In this document: positions 52,732 to 61,569 of the stretch, piece after piece
Layout of the letters: every line of letters begins with the position of its first letter
Position numbering within the stretch: the stretch's first letter is position 1
Origin: Clostridia bacterium
GTDB taxonomy: Bacteria > Bacillota > Clostridia > Oscillospirales > CAG-272
Length of the DNA: 64,000 nt
Assembly: GCA_017942005.1 (NCBI GenBank)
Contig: JAGAVJ010000026.1
Location: forward strand, 85,289-149,288
Direction: 5' to 3'
Notes under the pieces: generated by a model
What the model saw: the letters and a program-made list of their open reading frames with translations, nothing else
Told to the model about the DNA's origin: nothing
Database searches by the model: none
Translations under genes and position numbers: made by a program

Positions 52732-54003
52732 TCAAGCGCGGTTTACCGATGATCCGTTGCGTTGCCGCAGAACCGCAAATGCTTCATCGGCAATTTCGAC
52801 GGTTTCTCTGATATCCTCGTCGGATAAAGACGCGTTGATAAAATGATTGTGATGATTGGTAAAATAGACGCCGCGCTTCACACATTCTGCAATCCACGCC
52901 TGATGAAGCATCAGCGTCGGGTCATCTGCAAGCCGCAGATAAAAGAGTGAAGGAACGCCGGAGATATGCAGATCATACCCGTATTTGTGCGCCGCGGCAA
53001 GCAGACCGTCGGAAAGCTTCTGCCCTTTTTCAATTAACATACGCGGCATGTCCAGGCGTTTCATTTTTTGAATGCACGCAATGCCGGCGGCAAAGGGAAC
53101 GGCAGAAAGCCAGTAGCTGCCAGTGTAGGAAAGAGACGACATCGTGTTCTTTAAAAATTCCTTGCCGCAGAGCGCGGAGACATTGTAGCCGTTTGCAAGC
53201 GCTTTGCAGAAGCAGATCAAATCGGCTTCAAACCCGAAATAGTGATCGGAGCCGGCAATGTCCAAACGGAAACCCGCACGGACGTCGTCGATGATCAGAA
53301 CCGTATCGTTTTCCGTACACACACGCCGTACCTCCTGCCAGAATCCCGCCTTTGGCAGCTGGTTGTCGGCAAAATTGCCGTGCATATAGGGCTGACCGAT
53401 GACAGCGGCAATTTGTCCCTTATAGGTTTCAAAAACCGTATGCAGCGCATCAAGATCATTCCACGGAATATAAATGTTGTTGGCAACGTCCTCCTCAAGT
53501 ACACCCGGATAGTCCGCCTTCTGTGTCCATGCGGAAACACCGTGATAGTATCCCTTGAAGAACACAATTTTCTTTCTATGGGTATAGGCACGCGCGCAGA
53601 GAACCGCGCCGGAGGTGGCGTCGTTGCCGTTTTTGGCAAAGAACGCCCAGTCCGCACAGGCGACCGTGTCGACGAGCAGCTCTGCAAATTCAATCATGCG
53701 CTCGGTCGGAGCGGTGATGCAGTCTCCCATCTCGCGCTGCTTTCGTGCAGCTTCGTCGACATCGGGATCGTTGTAGCCGAGAATGTTCGGACCGTATGCG
53801 CACATGTAGTCGATAAAGCGGTTGCCGTCGACGTCCCAGAAATAGCTGCCCTGTGCGCGGGAGGAGAAGTACGGGAACGCATCGGTGGGAATAAAACAGC
53901 CTTCTGCCGGTCCCTGATGACCGTATATGCCGGAGGGGATGACGCGCTTGGCGCGTGCAAAGGCTTCATGGCTTTTGGTATAATCGTTAATTTTATGCAT
54001 CAT
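52732..54003 (-). CDS. Class III PLP-dependent aminotransferase (GSA-aminomutase-like)
   Basis: A protein of 423 residues. The fold-type I features are substrate entry 'FPYFSSRAQGSYFWDVDGNRFIDYM', 'FAKNGNDATSGAVLCARAYT', the PLP-binding aspartate in 'LIIDDVRAGFRLDI', and the Schiff-base lysine in 'LICFCKALANGYNVSALCG'. It resembles glutamate-1-semialdehyde aminomutase, but no tetrapyrrole genes are near, so a sugar- or amine-modifying role is as likely. It is last in a minus-strand unit after the SCP2-like and glycosidase-like genes. A second in-frame Met lies next to the start; either works. Confidence 0.88.
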   Translation of the reverse strand: MMHKINDYTKSHEAFARAKRVIPSGIYGHQGPAEGCFIPTDAFPYFSSRAQGSYFWDVDGNRFIDYMCAYGPNILGYNDPDVDEAARKQREMGDCITAPTERMIEFAELLVDTVACADWAFFAKNGNDATSGAVLCARAYTHRKKIVFFKGYYHGVSAWTQKADYPGVLEEDVANNIYIPWNDLDALHTVFETYKGQIAAVIGQPYMHGNFADNQLPKAGFWQEVRRVCTENDTVLIIDDVRAGFRLDIAGSDHYFGFEADLICFCKALANGYNVSALCGKEFLKNTMSSLSYTGSYWLSAVPFAAGIACIQKMKRLDMPRMLIEKGQKLSDGLLAAAHKYGYDLHISGVPSLFYLRLADDPTLMLHQAWIAECVKRGVYFTNHHNHFINASLSDEDIRETVEIADEAFAVLRQRNGSSVNRA

Positions 54004-54066
54004 AATTATGGTTCCTTTTACGGGGTAAAGGTTTATTTTCTTTCATTATAGGAATTCCGTTGAGAT

Positions 54067-54095
54067 GAACGATTTTAAGTCGTTCCTTTTTTTAT
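54067..54095 (+). terminator. Terminator-like hairpin facing against the flanking genes
   Basis: GAACGA (54067-54072), loop, TCGTTC (54080-54085), then CTTTTTTT. It is oriented to stop plus-strand transcription although both neighbours are on the minus strand. Confidence 0.5.
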
Positions 54096-54096
54096 T

Positions 54097-54906
54097 TTAA
54101 GCAAGATACAGAGCGACGCGGTCGAGAATTCGATTGACGTTGTCTACCTGCGGGATCATGCCGCGCATCTGAATGATGCCGTCGCCGACACTGGAAACCG
54201 CGTTGATCGCACCGTCAAACAGGGCGCGTGCGGTTGTAAGATCGGCAAAGCGCATTTCTGACGTGATATGTTCCTTTGCGGGATCGGCGGACAGAGTCAG
54301 TTTATGATCCTTGAAGCAAATCGCAAAGGAAATATCACTTCCCGCGCTGAGCAGCAGCGTACCGTCCGGAATATAGGAGGCGCTCAACTGCCCGATGGCG
54401 TCTTCATTGCCGATACAGCAGACGGCGTGTGCGATGACATGAAACATCAGGTATGTGCTGATTCGGAAAAATGCAGGATCCGCAAGCGCCGCCTTTTCGG
54501 GACGCAGATAGGCGGTCAGACGGTCGGTCAAGCGAGTAAAAGGACCCGTTAAAAATCCGGCTTTGGTCAATCCCTTTTTGGGGATTGGCGTGACGGTTCC
54601 ATCAATCATCCCGTTGAACTTTTCCGGAGTGGGAAACGAAAGAAGAATATCGCAGGCGCGGCGGTCAAGCGTGCTTGGCGTGCCAAGTGTACTTGGCGTT
54701 CCAGGTGTGCATTCCGTATACGTACATGCGCCGCCCTGAAAGGAAAATATTCCGGCAGGACCGTTTGTGACACAGATACCGACGGTTCTGTCGGTATTTT
54801 TTGCTTGCAGCAATGCAGATGCATCGGCATCTAAGGCGCATAGCATTGGCAGAGAGCCTAAAATGGCATGGAGATTGAGAAAGGCTTTGGTTCTTGTATC
54901 GGTCAT
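54097..54906 (-). CDS. SCP2-like domain protein
   Basis: A protein of 269 residues from ATG 54906, which has TGAGGTGTC upstream; the open frame extends to 54981 without a good site. The last 100 residues read like an SCP2-type lipid-binding fold: 'LLLSAGSDISFAICFKDHKLTLSAD', 'MRFADLTTARALFDGAINAV', 'IQMRGMIPQVDNVNRILDRVALYLA'. Between about 85 and 105 is a short tandem TPSTLGTPSTL linker. There is no signal peptide. Its neighbours are a glycosidase-like lipoprotein and an aminotransferase. The SCP2 call is by pattern and only moderately sure; ligand and role are unknown. Confidence 0.65.
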   Translation of the reverse strand: MTDTRTKAFLNLHAILGSLPMLCALDADASALLQAKNTDRTVGICVTNGPAGIFSFQGGACTYTECTPGTPSTLGTPSTLDRRACDILLSFPTPEKFNGMIDGTVTPIPKKGLTKAGFLTGPFTRLTDRLTAYLRPEKAALADPAFFRISTYLMFHVIAHAVCCIGNEDAIGQLSASYIPDGTLLLSAGSDISFAICFKDHKLTLSADPAKEHITSEMRFADLTTARALFDGAINAVSSVGDGIIQMRGMIPQVDNVNRILDRVALYLA

Positions 54907-54984
54907 AAGATGGGACACCTCATTCTTTTTTGAAAGAAACATTTTTTCATAGATTGGATTTCCGATCGCGTTTTTTTGCATGGA

Positions 54985-57171
54985 TCACGGATTCAATACC
55001 ACAAAGCATCCGTCCCCAGAGGAAAGGGAGAAGGTGATATTGTTGTTTTCATCCGGAACAAGCGTGGAAATGGTATCATGGCAGTACAGCTTGATATCGG
55101 ATACAGAACCCGACAGTGTGACCGTCACGGTGATGGGATCTGCCGGATATCCGGGGTCTCCCAGATTGACACAGGTAAACGCATATCCGCCTGTTTCATC
55201 ATTGACAAAGGCACCGATTAAAACCGGTTTATCTCTGGAAACTGTCACATCTTCTATGGCATCGAAATCGGTATACTGTCCGTCAAACTGCATATAAGCA
55301 CCCGCATTTGCATTGACAGTGAACGCACCGAGGGAACGATGCTGCATATACGCATCTGACAAAAGTTTTAACTCCTCGTTGACCTTCTGCGCACCGTACC
55401 AGTTTTCCGTTTTGTCGCCGGAACGTGCAATCAGCGCGTCTTTGAATGGCTCTGCATCGGAATTCGGGGTACGGTATGTAAAAAATTCAATGTTTTGTGC
55501 ACCAAAGGACAGTGCGCAGTATGCCTGCCAGCGCATTTCCTGTTCATTTGGGGTACGCTTGGTTGCAGCAAAGGACACAGACTGGATATAAACAGAGAAG
55601 GGAATGCCGCGCTGTCTGCATTCAGCGGAAAATGTATCGAGATTATAGAAGTAGTCGCCGTTGATACCGCCGCCGGTGTTCAAAGGATAAATATCAACCG
55701 ATGCATATGCCGGCTGAACGGTATCAAAAAATGCAGAAAGATGTTCCTCATAGGTCAGGTTTCCGAGCTGTTCCGGTGTTGCATAAGAGGGGAACAGGTT
55801 GATATAGCCGACCTTATCGTCATCGGCAATGGCGTCATAGGCTTGATACGCCTCTGCAAGTGCGTCAAACAGATACGCATTGGGTTCATCACGCAGCATA
55901 TGTCCCCATGTGACGTCGGTGTTCAGATAACCGTCTGGATCAAGCTTGACAAAATCTTCACCGCGAAGGGGTGTTGCCGGATCAAAGTCGTATACACGCG
56001 CACTGCCGTCAAACCACAATGCTTTCAATTCATATTTTGCCAGCCACTTACAGTAAGAATCAAATAAGGCGTTGTCGTCGGGTCTTTGGATGATGACGAG
56101 ATTGAAGCCGCAGTCTCTGATTTCGGCAAACTGTGCCTCCTCCGTCATATCCGGCGCCGCGATGACCCATGCGGCACGCATCAGCGTCGGTTTGTTTTGG
56201 GGCAGAAGCAGACGGACGCTTTGTTCCGCGTCGATGGAAAGTGTGTTTTCACCGGAGGCGATTCCGTCGGAAATCAGCGTTTTCAGCTGATCCAGACCGC
56301 GGCTGTCCCCCCATACATCTTGTCCGTCGATGAGAATTCCCTGTTTCGTAATGGAGAGGGCATAGCTGAAATCCCCGGCGGAAAGAACATCTTCCTCCGT
56401 ACGGGTACCGATACGGATCATTGGGGTACCATTTGCGGAATTGGCATCGTCATCCTTCATCACGGGGAGCGAAATACCGCAGCCTTCAAAAATGAGTGTG
56501 GATAGAGAAGCGGCATCTGCACTTCGATAGATGTCGTAAGAAGCCGGATAGACAATACCTCCATACTGGGAGACCGATACACCGGCAAATGTCATGTCTG
56601 AAAGCGGGAATGCATGCTGTCTGTTTTCGTTCAGATCAAAAGCGGCTTTATATAAAATGGTGGAGTCCTCTTTGATGCGTGAAAGGAGTACTGTGACTGC
56701 GTCGTCATAACAGCCGTCTGCTGCCGCAAGGACATAGTGGCTGCCGTTCTCCGATGCGGTGATGGCATAGTCGAGCATGTCCGGCGTGCCGAGCTTCAGC
56801 GCTTCGTATGCGGAGGCAGATTCCGCGCGGTTGGTTTTGCCGAACACAATTTCATGCGCCATGCGGTTGGATTCTACATCTTCTCCGCGTTTGATCCAGT
56901 CGGTAGTCAAGGTCACATCCATGTTGTAATTGTCTCGCAGCTCATTGCGCAGACGCACTGCTGCGTCAATTTCCTCTTTACCGGCACTGTCGGAACGGAC
57001 AATGGTATAAATCGGTGTGTCGGAGAGGATTTGTGATGATTGGGTTTCCATTTCCGTCGTATCGCCGTTCTCATGCGATGAGGTATGGCTGTCACAGGAA
57101 AAAAGCAGCGCGGTACAAAGGAAAAAGAGCACACAGGCGATGAGCGGAAAACGGTTATGCGGGTGTTTCAT
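54985..57171 (-). CDS. Large lipoprotein with glycosidase-like (TIM-barrel) domain
   Basis: A protein of 728 residues with a signal peptide and lipobox 'ALLFSC'. Residues about 55-330 resemble the small alpha/beta domain that precedes the catalytic barrel in several glycosidases ('EIVFGKTNRAESASAYEAL'). From about 340 a barrel-like segment has 'NLVIIQRPDDNALFDSYCKWL', 'WGHMLRDEPNAYLFDALAEAY' with candidate acid Glu, 'YASVDIYPLNTGGG' and 'GAQNIEFFTYRTPN'. The C-terminal 100 residues are a beta-sandwich. It is probably a surface glycan-degrading enzyme of a family I cannot name (DUF4434-like is possible). First gene of a three-gene minus-strand unit. Confidence 0.72.
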   Translation of the reverse strand: MKHPHNRFPLIACVLFFLCTALLFSCDSHTSSHENGDTTEMETQSSQILSDTPIYTIVRSDSAGKEEIDAAVRLRNELRDNYNMDVTLTTDWIKRGEDVESNRMAHEIVFGKTNRAESASAYEALKLGTPDMLDYAITASENGSHYVLAAADGCYDDAVTVLLSRIKEDSTILYKAAFDLNENRQHAFPLSDMTFAGVSVSQYGGIVYPASYDIYRSADAASLSTLIFEGCGISLPVMKDDDANSANGTPMIRIGTRTEEDVLSAGDFSYALSITKQGILIDGQDVWGDSRGLDQLKTLISDGIASGENTLSIDAEQSVRLLLPQNKPTLMRAAWVIAAPDMTEEAQFAEIRDCGFNLVIIQRPDDNALFDSYCKWLAKYELKALWFDGSARVYDFDPATPLRGEDFVKLDPDGYLNTDVTWGHMLRDEPNAYLFDALAEAYQAYDAIADDDKVGYINLFPSYATPEQLGNLTYEEHLSAFFDTVQPAYASVDIYPLNTGGGINGDYFYNLDTFSAECRQRGIPFSVYIQSVSFAATKRTPNEQEMRWQAYCALSFGAQNIEFFTYRTPNSDAEPFKDALIARSGDKTENWYGAQKVNEELKLLSDAYMQHRSLGAFTVNANAGAYMQFDGQYTDFDAIEDVTVSRDKPVLIGAFVNDETGGYAFTCVNLGDPGYPADPITVTVTLSGSVSDIKLYCHDTISTLVPDENNNITFSLSSGDGCFVVLNP

Positions 57172-57221
57172 TTGAGTTTCCTTCCTTATATATTTTATTT
57201 ATGGGATTGGAATTCCTTTTA

Positions 57222-57250
57222 ATATTAGCATGAATGGCGTGATTTGTCAA
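57222..57250 (-). promoter_or_regulatory. Promoter of glycosidase-like/SCP2-like/aminotransferase unit
   Basis: On the minus strand TTGACA (57245-57250), 17 bases, TAATAT (57222-57227). In the remaining 57251-57611 gap before spoIIE only a candidate -10 TACAAT (57479-57484) and a palindrome TGTCCGGACA (57516-57525) stand out. No -35 or Spo0A box is convincing. Confidence 0.6.
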
Positions 57251-57611
57251 GAGAAACAGGGAAGATTCAGCAAACTTTTCAGATACATGTTTGAAAACGC
57301 AGCCGAAAGGGCAGATTCCATGAAAAAGAGAAATCAAAAAAGTTTCGTTCGCACAATATGCCATACGGGAATATTTCCCGTAATTTCCCGGCTGCGAAAC
57401 TGAAAAAGACAGCCAAACGGCAAAGGAACTCCCAAAAAGTCCATCCAATGCACGACACATTCCTCACGCACTTTGTGGTACAATATAGGCACAACAAAAG
57501 GAAGAGAAAAGACAGTGTCCGGACAAACCGCCGGGCGGGATCGCGAGCCGCTTTGGAATGGTACTGTCGGACATGATCTTTGAAGTGCATAGAAAAGAGA
57601 GGAAGTAAAAC

Positions 57612-60600
57612 ATGACAAACAAAACACAAATGCCGAAGTACGCACACGCACAAAATCAACCGATGCATAAGAACAAGGAGACATTCTCCGCCTTAAACGG
57701 CAGCATCGAAAATGGAAAGGATTCTGCTGCATCTGCCGCTGCTGCGGATGCGGGTGCTGGCGCAGGTGTCATCCATACGGAACGGGAACACAAAACTGCA
57801 CCGCTTTTTCGCAGTACGACCAGGCGCATCATTGGAACGTTGTTTTTCGGAATTGCAGCATGGCTGCTTGCGTTTTTGTTTTCGCATGCGCTGCTTTTGT
57901 ATGAATTACAGCCGCTTGGCATTGCATTTGTCTGTGCCGCAGGCACGGTTTTGCCGTGGGCGGCGGCAGGAGTATTGATGGCTGGACTGCTCGGCGTTTT
58001 TTCGGAGGGCGTCAATTTATATCTGGTTGCGTTATTGATCACCGTTGGAATCCGCTATGCGGCAGGACGCTTTCTGTATCGGAACGATGCTGTGGAAGAA
58101 CGTTCTGCCACAGAACGAATCGGAAAGAAAAGGTGGGGAAGGGATCGGAACGCCCGTGCAGAAAGTCTGCATAAAACGAAGCCGCTGTCTTTTTCCGCAA
58201 ATGTACAGGCAGCGGCGATGCCAGCGGATGGAACCCCATCATACGATGGGCCCCAATCGACTCTTGACGGTATGCCGCCTTACATACAGGGAATTGTCCG
58301 GCTTTATCGGTTATTGTTTCCGGAAAAAGTATTTACACAGAGTGTGGGAATGCGGGTCGGTATCTCCATTTTGGCAGCATGCCCCATAGCGGCAGGCGTT
58401 CTTCTGACCACGCCGGAAACGGTGACGGCAGTCAGTGCGGCAGCCTTTATGCTGTGTGCGGTACCTGCATTTACATGGTTGTTCTGCGGATTGTTTGATG
58501 AGGATGGCGCGCGCTGTACTCCGGCGCATAAGGAGGGGGCGATTGGGGCTTTATGCTATGCTGTGACAGCTTCTATTGGGGGAAGCATGCTGTTTGGCTT
58601 TTCTCTGCGGCTGTTGTGCGCACACGCGATGACGCTGTTCATCTCAAAAAAAAGCGGATATCTGCGCGGCGGTTTGTGCGGGCTGCTCTGCGGTTTTGCC
58701 TGTGATGCATTGTATGCGCCTGCCTATGCGTTGATCGGCGCAGTTTCCGGATTGTTCTGGAACCTGTATCTTGCTCCTGCGGTGGTACTGTCTCTGTGTT
58801 CCGGTGCAGCATACGCGATTTACGTCGGAGAGTTTGCGGCGATTCGGTCTGTTGTGCCGGAAATGATTGCCGTGTCTGCCCTTGCGTATCCGATTGCACG
58901 GTATCTTCCGGACACACTCAAAAAAAGCGGCATTGGGAAAAAACTGTCCTTTTTGTTCCCATCCTCTCAAGCGGGAGCGCAGGCGCCGCCAATGTATACA
59001 AATACCGAACAAGCCGACCGTGTCACGCCGGAGCAGCTGGGTATTCCCGGACTGGCAGAGCAGCTGGACACGCTGTCCGGGATTTTAAACGGTTTGTCCA
59101 CCACGTTTTATCATCTGTCGGACAGGCAGAAAAAACCGGGACTGTATGAGATCAGGCAGCTGTGTGAGAGTACCGCTGATCGGTACTGCGCACATTGCCC
59201 CAAGCACGATGTATGCTGGGAACAGGATTTTTCTGCAACTGCGGACGCAATGGGACGGATTACGCTGTGCATTCACAGGCGCGGCAGAGCAGAGAGCTCT
59301 GCGGGAACGGCGTTTCAGCCGCTGGAGAAACGGTGCCCCAATTTACAGAAAATGCTTGCTTCCATGAACGATGCGGCTGCGGCGCTCTTTGAGGAAAAGA
59401 TCACAAGTGACAAAACCGAGGTTGCTGCCGGAGACTATGAGGGCATGGCAAAGCTTTTGCGTGCATCAGCGGAAGAAGCATCCAAAGCCGGGGAAAAGGA
59501 CGCAGCGCTTTCCCGGCGGCTGGGGCGTGCGATGGGACGGATGGGCTTTCTTGCCAGAGATGTTTCCGTATACGGTGCAAGACGGCGCACGGTGATTGCA
59601 CGCGGCGTGGACCTTGGCGGCAAATGTACGGGAGAGGGCGCACGCGATGTATGGAACCGTGCCGCATTCGGCGGCACGCTGCTTGGTACAGAGGAACTGC
59701 GCGAAGCGTTTTCCGCGCTGGCAGGCGTGCGCTATCGCTCACCGGAATACAGTCTGACCGCCGGTGGCGCGGAACTGGTGATGACCATGCATGCTGCCCC
59801 GAAGGTATCGGTCAAAAGCGGGTGCTGGGGGGAGAAAAAAGCGGGAGAAGAAGTCACAGGAGATATGCTGACACTGTTTGCCAACCGTGCGGATTATTTC
59901 TACACGCTGGTCTGTGACGGCATGGGCAGCGGACGTGAGGCTTCTGTGACCGCGCAGATATCGACCTTATTTTTGGAAAAGCTGCTGTCCGTTTCCTGTG
60001 CAAAAGGCGCTGCGCTCAACCTGTTGAACGGGTATCTGCGTTCCCGCGCCGGGGAATGCTCTGCAACGGTTGATCTGTGTGAAATCGACATGATTACAGG
60101 CGACGCGCATTTTGTCAAATGCGGTGCGGCGGCATCGTATCTCGTGCGCGGGGACAGCATGTTCCGCATTGCGTCTTCCACAATGCCGCTTGGAATCCTG
60201 CGCGAGGTATCGGCGGAGGAAACTGCGTTTGCTCTTTTGGACGGGGATATTCTGCTGTTCTTTTCCGACGGGGTCTGCGGGGAATGCGAGGACGCTTCCT
60301 GGATTGCAGATGCGCTTGACCTGGCAAGGGAAAATTACGCCAAAGAATATGCACGCATGAAAACGCGGGAGCGCTGCAAGGATGTGATTTTAGAAGAAGA
60401 GGGGGACCTACATACAGAAACAACGGCAGACAAAACGATGAATCCGGAACAGGCGGAGGATGCAGTGTCTGCCCCAAATACAGAGGATGCAGGGTTTATA
60501 AAAAATACAGAGGATGTATCACTTCTTTCCGATTCCGATATGGATTTGAATGCGGAAAAAGAACCGGTACCAAACAAAAAAGAAAAGGGGCGTTTGCTGT

Positions 60601-60731
60601 CGCCGCTTGATTATATTGCGCGTGCGCTTGGGGAGGAAGCGAAAAAACGGATCGGGCGGCAGGATGACATGACGGTGGCAGTGGTTGAAATTGCAATGGA
60701 GGAGGTGAGAGGGGAAACACTTACGGCATAA
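57612..60731 (+). CDS. spoIIE: Stage II sporulation protein E, PP2C phosphatase
   Basis: A protein of 1039 residues. SpoIIE sits at the asymmetric septum and dephosphorylates SpoIIAA to activate sigma-F in the forespore. About ten transmembrane segments occupy residues 75-450, with a regulatory region to about 690. The PP2C/SpoIIE phosphatase starts near 700 with 'FYTLVCDGMGSGREASV', then 'LLFFSDGVCGECED' (about 882-895) and 'RQDDMTVAVVEIAM' (about 1015-1028). Roughly 130 residues separate the last two, including an acidic low-complexity insert (about 930-1000) that I do not expect in the family. GAGAGGAAG precedes ATG 57612. Confidence 0.94.
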   Translation: MTNKTQMPKYAHAQNQPMHKNKETFSALNGSIENGKDSAASAAAADAGAGAGVIHTEREHKTAPLFRSTTRRIIGTLFFGIAAWLLAFLFSHALLLYELQPLGIAFVCAAGTVLPWAAAGVLMAGLLGVFSEGVNLYLVALLITVGIRYAAGRFLYRNDAVEERSATERIGKKRWGRDRNARAESLHKTKPLSFSANVQAAAMPADGTPSYDGPQSTLDGMPPYIQGIVRLYRLLFPEKVFTQSVGMRVGISILAACPIAAGVLLTTPETVTAVSAAAFMLCAVPAFTWLFCGLFDEDGARCTPAHKEGAIGALCYAVTASIGGSMLFGFSLRLLCAHAMTLFISKKSGYLRGGLCGLLCGFACDALYAPAYALIGAVSGLFWNLYLAPAVVLSLCSGAAYAIYVGEFAAIRSVVPEMIAVSALAYPIARYLPDTLKKSGIGKKLSFLFPSSQAGAQAPPMYTNTEQADRVTPEQLGIPGLAEQLDTLSGILNGLSTTFYHLSDRQKKPGLYEIRQLCESTADRYCAHCPKHDVCWEQDFSATADAMGRITLCIHRRGRAESSAGTAFQPLEKRCPNLQKMLASMNDAAAALFEEKITSDKTEVAAGDYEGMAKLLRASAEEASKAGEKDAALSRRLGRAMGRMGFLARDVSVYGARRRTVIARGVDLGGKCTGEGARDVWNRAAFGGTLLGTEELREAFSALAGVRYRSPEYSLTAGGAELVMTMHAAPKVSVKSGCWGEKKAGEEVTGDMLTLFANRADYFYTLVCDGMGSGREASVTAQISTLFLEKLLSVSCAKGAALNLLNGYLRSRAGECSATVDLCEIDMITGDAHFVKCGAAASYLVRGDSMFRIASSTMPLGILREVSAEETAFALLDGDILLFFSDGVCGECEDASWIADALDLARENYAKEYARMKTRERCKDVILEEEGDLHTETTADKTMNPEQAEDAVSAPNTEDAGFIKNTEDVSLLSDSDMDLNAEKEPVPNKKEKGRLLSPLDYIARALGEEAKKRIGRQDDMTVAVVEIAMEEVRGETLTA

Positions 60732-60783
60732 CCGTAACGGAGTATTCCGTTTGCCGCCTTGTTTGAACAATCAAAAAAGATGG

Positions 60784-60816
60784 GGGCTGCTGCAAGTTTT
60801 CAACTTGCGGCAGCCC
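60784..60816. repeat. Solo hairpin B (R7) downstream of spoIIE
   Basis: GGGCTGCTGCAAG and CTTGCGGCAGCCC pair around TTTTCAA. It matches hairpin B of R3 except for compensating changes. It lies between converging spoIIE and the 60.8 kb gene and probably acts as a terminator. Confidence 0.8.
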
Positions 60817-60823
60817 GTGGGAT

Positions 60824-61381
60824 TTATCCGATGATACAGTTTTGATAATCTTTCAGCCGGATGTGTTCCGGCTTGCTTCGGCGTGCAAATTCTTCGTCTG
60901 CTTTTTCCCAATAGGGATAAATTTGAAGCATGGCTTTAATCAGTGCTTCATCCTCCGAATAGAGGTAAAAGATTGATTCATGTGCAACTGAGCCAAAAAC
61001 AAGTTCTCCGTCCTTGAAAAAGCAGAGGTCTTCTAAATCCGGTATGCTGGTTTTTCTCAGATCTACGTCAAAATATATATGATAAGGATAAAATAAACGG
61101 TTCAGAATTTCCTTTGTCTGTGTGCAGACTGGATAAAGACTTACTTGCAATGGCTCTGTTTCCAGCATATCATAACAAAACCAGTGTGTTGTCTGGTACT
61201 GTGCCGTCCGATATGGCAAAAGTTCATTTTTTAAGATCGGATTGGTATTATACCAGTATGCTTGCATCAGTGAAAATGAATCGCAGTATTCTTCCAATAA
61301 GGTAAATGTTTTGTGAAGTGTTTCTGTCGTAAAGGGATGCTCCTCATAAATATGAATATACGGTATTTTATGCAGCGACAT
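60824..61381 (-). CDS. Hypothetical cytoplasmic protein
   Basis: A protein of 185 residues from ATG 61381, 7 bases after GGAGGAA; the frame continues to 61417 but without a ribosome site. It is rich in aromatic residues and acidic, with no signal or membrane segment ('YCDSFSLMQAYWYNTNPIL', 'LYPVCTQTKEILNRLFYPYH', 'LCFFKDGELVFGSVAHES'). Size and composition are like some small immunity-type proteins, but no specific motif supports that. It has its own promoter and ends just before the solo hairpin after spoIIE. Confidence 0.7.
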   Translation of the reverse strand: MSLHKIPYIHIYEEHPFTTETLHKTFTLLEEYCDSFSLMQAYWYNTNPILKNELLPYRTAQYQTTHWFCYDMLETEPLQVSLYPVCTQTKEILNRLFYPYHIYFDVDLRKTSIPDLEDLCFFKDGELVFGSVAHESIFYLYSEDEALIKAMLQIYPYWEKADEEFARRSKPEHIRLKDYQNCIIG

Positions 61382-61488
61382 CGTAAACTTCCTCCATAAG
61401 TTGGAAAATTTTTTCAAACGGACAAAGGTTGAGCACTGGATATGGTTGTGCCTTGAATATGTTATATGATGGATGTTGATACATTCCC

Positions 61489-61517
61489 ATTATATAACAA
61501 TTCTCTCTGTATGTCAA
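61489..61517 (-). promoter_or_regulatory. Promoter of the 60.8-61.4 kb gene
   Basis: On the minus strand consensus TTGACA (61512-61517), 17 bases, TATAAT (61489-61494). Confidence 0.75.
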
Positions 61518-61549
61518 TAAAAATAATAAATATACAAAGTTCTTTGCCA

Positions 61550-61569
61550 GGCTTTCTTTCAAGAAAGCC
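61550..61569 (-). terminator. Weak terminator overlapping stop of XRE regulator gene
   Basis: GGCTTTC and GAAAGCC (7 bp) flank the TGA at 61559-61561. The following minus-strand sequence is AT-rich but has no clean T run. Confidence 0.4.
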
